64,000 nt of DNA from Novosphingobium sp. SG751A (lineage in GTDB: Bacteria > Pseudomonadota > Alphaproteobacteria > Sphingomonadales > Sphingomonadaceae), in contig NZ_JABGCB010000007.1 of NCBI RefSeq assembly GCF_013149295.1, positions 124,001 through 188,000 on the forward strand, given 5' to 3'. Shown here one piece after another: positions 59,995 to 64,000 of this stretch. Position 1 is the first letter of the stretch. Each line of letters starts with the position of its first letter. A program made the position numbers and the translations under genes. The notes beneath the pieces were generated by a model, which made no database searches, was not told the origin of the DNA, and saw nothing but the letters and a program-made list of their open reading frames with translations.

Positions 59995-60990
59995 TTAAGG
60001 CGTAACGGTGGATGGCGTGGCGGGTGCGGCAGGTGCAGCTTGCGCATCAGCCGTCGGCGCGGGCCGGGGGCGCGGGAAATGGCGCAACGGGCGCGGGGCC
60101 GCAACGGGCGACGGAGCTGCAACGGGCGCATTGGCCGCGCCGGGGATCAGCCCGGCCGCTGGCGTTGCGGCGGGGGCAGGTTGGCCACGCTCCAGCAAAG
60201 CCTTGGCCGAGATCGGCACATTCTTGACGATCTCAGGCGTCTTGCTGATCGGGGGCACGTCCTGACCGCCCACAGTGATCGCCAGCTTGTCGGGGCGGCC
60301 GGTCCACACGCGCGGGTCCTTGGCATCCTCGGGCAGCGTATAGGTCTCACCCATCGCCAGTTGCTTTTGCACCAACTGCTTGCCGTCGGCGTCCGAAACC
60401 TTGATCCACAGCTTGTCCATCTGCGCGGTCAGCACGACGGGGCCGGTGGGCGCGCTCGATGCTTCTGCGCTGGGCGCCTCGCTGGGCGCGGCCGACGCGG
60501 CCTGGCTGGGCACGGCGCTGGGCACTTCGTCGGGGATCAGCGAGGGCAGGCTGTCGGTCGATCTGGAATTGTTCTGCCACCAGATGAAGCCGCCGATGGC
60601 CGCCACCAGCAGCACGAAACCGGCCATCCAGGCAAAGCGCGAAGAGGGCACGCGCGCCGGATCGCCCGGCGCAAAGGCGGGCGAGGCGGGCACTTCGGGT
60701 TCGGGCGCGGCGCGCGAATAATCGCGGCCCATCGCATCAACCAACGTGGCCGGGTCCAGCCCGACGCTCTTGGCAAAGGTGCGGGTAAAGCCGAAAACAT
60801 AGGTGCGGCCCGGCAGAGCGGCAAAATCGCCGGTTTCCAGCGCGCCCAGATGGCGTTCGGAAATCTTGGTCCGGGCCGACAGTTCCGCCAGAGTCAGTCC
60901 CGCCGCCTCACGCGCGGCGGCCAGCCGCTGGCCCGCGCTGGCGGGCTGGCCGCTGGTTGGAGAAGCGAATTCTGACTCATCTACGCTCAT
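59995..60990 (-). CDS. RodZ-like helix-turn-helix membrane protein
   Basis: A 331-residue protein. An N-terminal HTH of the RodZ type (LAAAREAAGLTLAELSARTK, ISERHLGALETGDFAALPGR) is followed by TYVFGFTRTFAKSVGLDP. One membrane segment (about 130-152, WMAGFVLLVAAIGGFIWW) and a Pro/Ser/Ala-rich region come next. The C-terminal periplasmic DUF4115 domain reads DKLWIKVSDADGKQLVQKQL and PDKLAITVGGQDVPPIS. RodZ connects MreB to the elongasome and keeps rod shape. ATG 60990 begins MSVDESEF; the reading from 61029 adds 13 unlikely residues. A Pro-rich tail ends it. Confidence 0.87.
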   Translation of the reverse strand: MSVDESEFASPTSGQPASAGQRLAAAREAAGLTLAELSARTKISERHLGALETGDFAALPGRTYVFGFTRTFAKSVGLDPATLVDAMGRDYSRAAPEPEVPASPAFAPGDPARVPSSRFAWMAGFVLLVAAIGGFIWWQNNSRSTDSLPSLIPDEVPSAVPSQAASAAPSEAPSAEASSAPTGPVVLTAQMDKLWIKVSDADGKQLVQKQLAMGETYTLPEDAKDPRVWTGRPDKLAITVGGQDVPPISKTPEIVKNVPISAKALLERGQPAPAATPAAGLIPGAANAPVAAPSPVAAPRPLRHFPRPRPAPTADAQAAPAAPATPSTVTP

Positions 60991-61077
60991 GGCGATCCCG
61001 AAATCCTTTGCGGCCCGCGCCGGACACAACGCTGGAAGCTCTGGAAAGTCAACAGGCTTGACAGGTCATTGCGCCGG

Positions 61078-61142
61078 TTAACAGGCATATTGCGCCCGAT
61101 TACGCAAAGATATCGATGCGTCGACGCGTAACAGCCTGTTAA
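61078..61142. repeat. 9-bp inverted repeat between ptsP and rodZ-like gene
   Basis: TTAACAGGC (61078-61086) and GCCTGTTAA (61134-61142), 47 bases apart, close to the ptsP stop. The loop holds a smaller GCGTCGACGC palindrome. It could end ptsP transcription or act as an operator pair for the rodZ-like gene. Confidence 0.5.
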
Positions 61143-61151
61143 TTCGCCCGT

Positions 61152-63455
61152 TCAGTCCCCGATCAGCCCCCGCTGGGCCGCCCATGCGGTCATTTCCTCG
61201 CGCAGGCTGACGGGCGGATGGGCCAGCCAGCCCGCCATCGCCGCGCTGATTTCGGCCAGATTGACGCGGCGGACCATATCCTTGATCGGCGCCACGCCCG
61301 CCGGCGTGATCGACAGGCGGCGGATGCCTATGCCCAACAGCGCCAGCGCCTCCAACTGGCGCCCGCCCATTTCGCCGCAGACCGTCATCGGCACATTATG
61401 CGCATGGCCGGCCACGGCGATGCGACGGACAAAGCGCAGGATCGCCGGAGAAAGCCAGTCATAACGCTCGGCCAGTTTGGGGTTCGAGCGGTCGGCGGCA
61501 AACAGGAATTGCGTCAGGTCATTCGTGCCGATCGACAGGAACGAGAGTTTGGGCAGCAGGATGTCCAGCACCTCGGCCAGAGCGGGCACTTCGAGCATCG
61601 CGCCATATTTGACCGCTTCGGGCGGGGTCTTGCCCAGTTTGCGCAGATGGGCCAGCTGCCCCTCGAACACCGCCTTGGCCGCGTCAAATTCCCATGGTTC
61701 GGAAATCATCGGGAACATCACCTGAAGCACCCGGCCGGCCGAGGCCTCCAACAGCGCGCGGGCCTGAACCTTGAGCAGGCTGTCGCGTTCGAGAGCCAGA
61801 CGCAGCGCGCGCCAGCCCATCGCCGGGTTCTCCTCTTCGCCATCCTCGTCATGGCGCAGATAGGGCAGGCTCTTGTCGCCGCCGATATCGACCGTGCGGA
61901 ACACCACCGGCTTGTTGCCCGCCGATTCCAGCACCTCGCGATAAAGCCGCGTCTGGCGCTCGCGGTTGGGCAAAGTGGCCGAAACGAGGAACTGAAACTC
62001 GGTGCGGTAAAGGCCCACGCCATCCGCTCCGGTCAGTTGCAGATTGGGCATGTCCTCGCGCAGGCCAGCGTTGATGTTGACCGCAATCCGTTCGCCATCC
62101 AGCGTGATCGGCACAACATCGCGCAGCGCGGCATATTTGGCCTGCTTTTCGCGATTCTTGGCATAGCGCTCGTCAAAGCCGATCATCATGTCGCGCGTGG
62201 GCCGGGCAAAGGCCAGCGCCGAATCGGCATCGAGCAGGATCGGATCGCCCTCGCGCACCTTGCCCCGCAAGCTCTTCACGCGGCCCAGCACCGGAATGCC
62301 CATCGCCCGGGCAACGATCACCACATGCGCGGTCAGCGAGCCTTCCTCAAGGATCACGCCCTTCAAGCGCCGCTTGTCATATTCGAGCAGTTCGGCTGGG
62401 CCAAGATTGCGCGCGATCAGGATCGCATCCTGACGCAGGCCCGCGCTGGCCGCGGTGCCCAACTGGCCCGAAACGATGCGCAGCAGGCGGTTGGCCAGAT
62501 CCTCCAGATCGTGCATCCGGTCGGCCAGCAAGGGATCGTCGATCTGGCGCATCCGCATCCGGGTGCGCTGCTGGACACGCTCAATGGCGGCCTCGGCGGT
62601 CAGGCCGCTGTCGATCGCCTCGTTGATCCGGCGGCTCCATCCTTCGTCATAGGCGAACATGCGATAGGTTTCCAAAACCTCCTCATGCTCGCCCCCGCTG
62701 CCGAATTCGGCCTGTGACGCCATGCGGTCGATCTGCTCGCGCATCTTGTCAAAGGCGAGGTATACGCGCTGGCGCTCGGCCTCGGTGTCCTCGGCCACGA
62801 TATGCTCAATGGTGATGCGCGGCTGGTGATAGACGGCAACCCCGCTGGCCAGTCCCTTGACCAGCGTGAGGCCGCGCAGTTGTTCGGGGCCGGTCTGGGC
62901 GGCGGCAAGGCCTGCGGCCTCCTCCTCGTCCACCAGATCAGCGTTGGCGATCAGTTCGGACAGGACCATGGCGACGGTCTGAAGCGCCTCGATCTCGACC
63001 TCTTCATAGCGGCGCGGATCGACATGCTGCACGCAGACCACCCCCACGCAGCGTTCGCGCCGTACGATGGGCACACCCGCAAAAGAGTGAAACTTGTCCT
63101 CGCCCGTTTCGGGGCGATACGAGAAGTCCGGATGCGCGGTCGCCTCGGCCAGATTGAGCGTTTCGGCGCGAGAGGCGATGGTGCCGACAAGCCCCTCGCC
63201 AATCGCCATGCGGGTGACGTGGACGGCTTCCTGCGCCAGACCCCGCGTGGCGAAAAGTTCGAGCATCCCTTCGCGCAGCAGATAGATCGAGCAGACCTCG
63301 CTATCCAGACTGGCGCCGATCACCTCGACCACGGTGTTCAGTTTGGCCTGCGCGTGGCTGCGCGAGGCCATCACCTCATGCAGGCGCGTCAGGATTGTGC
63401 GCGCGGCCGCCACCGCGCTGGAATTCGAGGTCGGGCCGAGAGGTGCAGTGGTCAT
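61152..63455 (-). CDS. ptsP: PtsP, enzyme I of the nitrogen phosphotransferase system
   Basis: A 767-residue EI-Ntr. An N-terminal GAF domain (about 20-165, GASLDSEVCSIYLLREGML) is followed by the phosphoryl-histidine domain with GVILEEGSLTAHVVIVARAM (active His) and the PEP-binding C-terminal domain. That domain carries LQLTGADGVGLYRTEFQFLV, RTVDIGGDKSLPYLRH, GAMLEVPAL, FLSIGTNDLTQFLFAADR and the Cys motif MTVCGEMGGR. It takes phosphate from PEP and passes it to NPr (PtsO), a regulatory chain sensing nitrogen and carbon. It is not a sugar-PTS enzyme I: the GAF domain is diagnostic and no sugar EII gene is visible. No ptsO or ptsN lies in the window. Confidence 0.95.
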   Translation of the reverse strand: MTTAPLGPTSNSSAVAAARTILTRLHEVMASRSHAQAKLNTVVEVIGASLDSEVCSIYLLREGMLELFATRGLAQEAVHVTRMAIGEGLVGTIASRAETLNLAEATAHPDFSYRPETGEDKFHSFAGVPIVRRERCVGVVCVQHVDPRRYEEVEIEALQTVAMVLSELIANADLVDEEEAAGLAAAQTGPEQLRGLTLVKGLASGVAVYHQPRITIEHIVAEDTEAERQRVYLAFDKMREQIDRMASQAEFGSGGEHEEVLETYRMFAYDEGWSRRINEAIDSGLTAEAAIERVQQRTRMRMRQIDDPLLADRMHDLEDLANRLLRIVSGQLGTAASAGLRQDAILIARNLGPAELLEYDKRRLKGVILEEGSLTAHVVIVARAMGIPVLGRVKSLRGKVREGDPILLDADSALAFARPTRDMMIGFDERYAKNREKQAKYAALRDVVPITLDGERIAVNINAGLREDMPNLQLTGADGVGLYRTEFQFLVSATLPNRERQTRLYREVLESAGNKPVVFRTVDIGGDKSLPYLRHDEDGEEENPAMGWRALRLALERDSLLKVQARALLEASAGRVLQVMFPMISEPWEFDAAKAVFEGQLAHLRKLGKTPPEAVKYGAMLEVPALAEVLDILLPKLSFLSIGTNDLTQFLFAADRSNPKLAERYDWLSPAILRFVRRIAVAGHAHNVPMTVCGEMGGRQLEALALLGIGIRRLSITPAGVAPIKDMVRRVNLAEISAAMAGWLAHPPVSLREEMTAWAAQRGLIGD

Positions 63456-63710
63456 GAAAGGGGGTTAGACCAAACATGCGTCTTTGCAAATGCGCCCGCC
63501 CCTATTTTTGCGCTAACCCTGCTTTTTGCGCCCTGTTTCACGCAAAAACGGGCCGAAATACGCTTCGCCCAAAAGTATAACGCAAAAGCTCATGCAAAGG
63601 CCCGATCCAGCGCAATAGGCCGGATCGGGCCGGGTTGATCTCGGATGGTCGGGATTTCAGCGTTCAGCCGGCAGGCTAAGCCTCGCCCTCATGCTGCACG
63701 CCATGCTGCA
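63456..63710. other. Gap between ptsP and DUF465 gene
   Basis: Holds the ptsP promoter region (AT-rich 63510-63590) and, on the right, a strong hairpin that ends the DUF465 transcript. A 9-base word CATGCTGCA is repeated at 63690 and 63702, close to the DUF465 stop. No gene is seen. Confidence 0.45.
63599..63631 (-). terminator. Hairpin terminator after DUF465 gene
   Basis: GGCCCGATCC (63599-63608) pairs with GGATCGGGCC (63622-63631) around 13 bases. On the minus strand it is followed by TTTGCATGAGCTTTT. Confidence 0.75.
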
Positions 63711-63866
63711 TCAATGGTGCGCGATCTGGTCGCGGATCCGCAGCTTGTGGCGCTTAAGCGCCTGAAGCGTTACCGGGTCGGGGTGGGGACTCTTGAGTTC
63801 TTCGGCAATCCGGCGTTCAAGACCGGCGTGTTTGTTGTGCAGGGCGTTGATGTGGGATGCTTCCAT
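63711..63866 (-). CDS. DUF465 (YdcH)-family small protein
   Basis: A 51-residue highly charged protein: MEASHINALHNKHAGLERRI, then EELKSPHPDPVTLQALKRHK and LRIRDQIAHH. The HxxLxxxIxxE...D...LKxxKLxxKD pattern is that of DUF465/YdcH, a helical-hairpin family of unknown role. ATG 63866 follows the excellent ribosome site GGAGGAGAG. It is upstream of ptsP on the same strand but separated by a terminator. Confidence 0.88.
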   Translation of the reverse strand: MEASHINALHNKHAGLERRIAEELKSPHPDPVTLQALKRHKLRIRDQIAHH

Positions 63867-63926
63867 TTTGGACTCTCCTCCATAGGCCATAAAGCCATTG
63901 AAAGTGACCTCCGCGCCAGCGCGGCC

Positions 63927-63961
63927 CCCTGATCCGGCCCCATGCGAAGGTCCGATCAGGG
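63927..63961. repeat. Strong hairpin near the right edge
   Basis: CCCTGATCCGG (63927-63937) pairs with CCGATCAGGG (63952-63961) with one bulged C. A second complementary run (GGTGG...CCACC) follows near 63971. It may be a terminator of a gene beyond the edge or part of a structured RNA. Confidence 0.45.
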
Positions 63962-64000
63962 AAACCGTGTGGTGGGTGCCACCGGCTACCCCCCTATTTG

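Noticed and set aside
63645..63932. 95-codon plus-strand frame at the right end
   Set aside because: Antisense to the DUF465 gene, which has a strong ribosome site and family match.
63867..64000. 6S RNA gene at the right edge
   Set aside because: Hairpins are present but I cannot trace the long 6S duplex with its central bubble, and the element may be cut by the window edge.

Overview
The window is GC-rich, densely packed, single-chromosome-type bacterial DNA. The combination of an EcfG/PhyR/NepR general stress response locus, an Entner-Doudoroff operon (zwf-edd-glk-eda), a GluP-type sugar importer and the overall gene style points to an alphaproteobacterium, most likely a sphingomonad (Novosphingobium-like). 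This is inference from gene content; no rRNA is present. I saw no transposase, phage gene or CRISPR array.

Region 1 (1-15453, all +): a purine-catabolism operon whose left end is cut by the window edge. It encodes import (NCS2 permease), deamination (guanine and adenine deaminases), oxidation to urate (XdhABC), and steps after urate oxidase (UraH, UraD, PuuE allantoinase, an allantoate amidohydrolase-type M20 enzyme, PucG-type aminotransferase). It also has a poorly understood oxalurate/oxamate branch (AtzE/HpxY-like amidase, HpxW-like Ntn hydrolase, HpxZ). Almost every stop codon overlaps the next start. No urate oxidase is visible.

Region 2 (15649-22002): a DEAD-box RNA helicase, a convergent GluP/FucP-type sugar transporter with a LacI-type operator candidate, a TRIC/UPF0126 membrane protein and a large patatin-like protein.

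Region 3 (22124-32970, all +): a cellulose synthesis operon: a small BcsR/BcsP-like gene, bcsQ, a single fused bcsA-bcsB gene (1526 codons), bcsC, bcsD and bcsZ.

Region 4 (33050-43215): stress and signalling. It holds a GNAT protein, CsbD, a lipoprotein, a CHASE3-type histidine kinase, a lone receiver, a receiver-HisKA_2 kinase, ecfG, phyR, nepR, small membrane stress proteins, an SLC13/RCK permease and an OmpA-family protein. Five GGAAC-N16-(C/T)(G/A)TT sites lie upstream of ecfG, phyR, csbD, a DUF5670-like gene and a YmgE-like gene. They read as one EcfG regulon.

Region 5 (43279-48872): an AT-richer acyltransferase-3/SGNH gene, a Tat-exported phospholipase C, tRNA-Ser(GGA) and a cyclophilin.

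Region 6 (49102-57955): the Entner-Doudoroff operon, then a PEP-carboxylase-family protein whose catalytic loops are altered, and an L,D-transpeptidase.

Region 7 (57968-63866, all -): DUF465 protein, ptsP, rodZ-like, cpoB and tilS.

The best candidates for something new are the oxalurate/oxamate branch, the altered PEP-carboxylase-like protein, the fused cellulose synthase with its unclassified leader gene, and the linked EcfG promoters.
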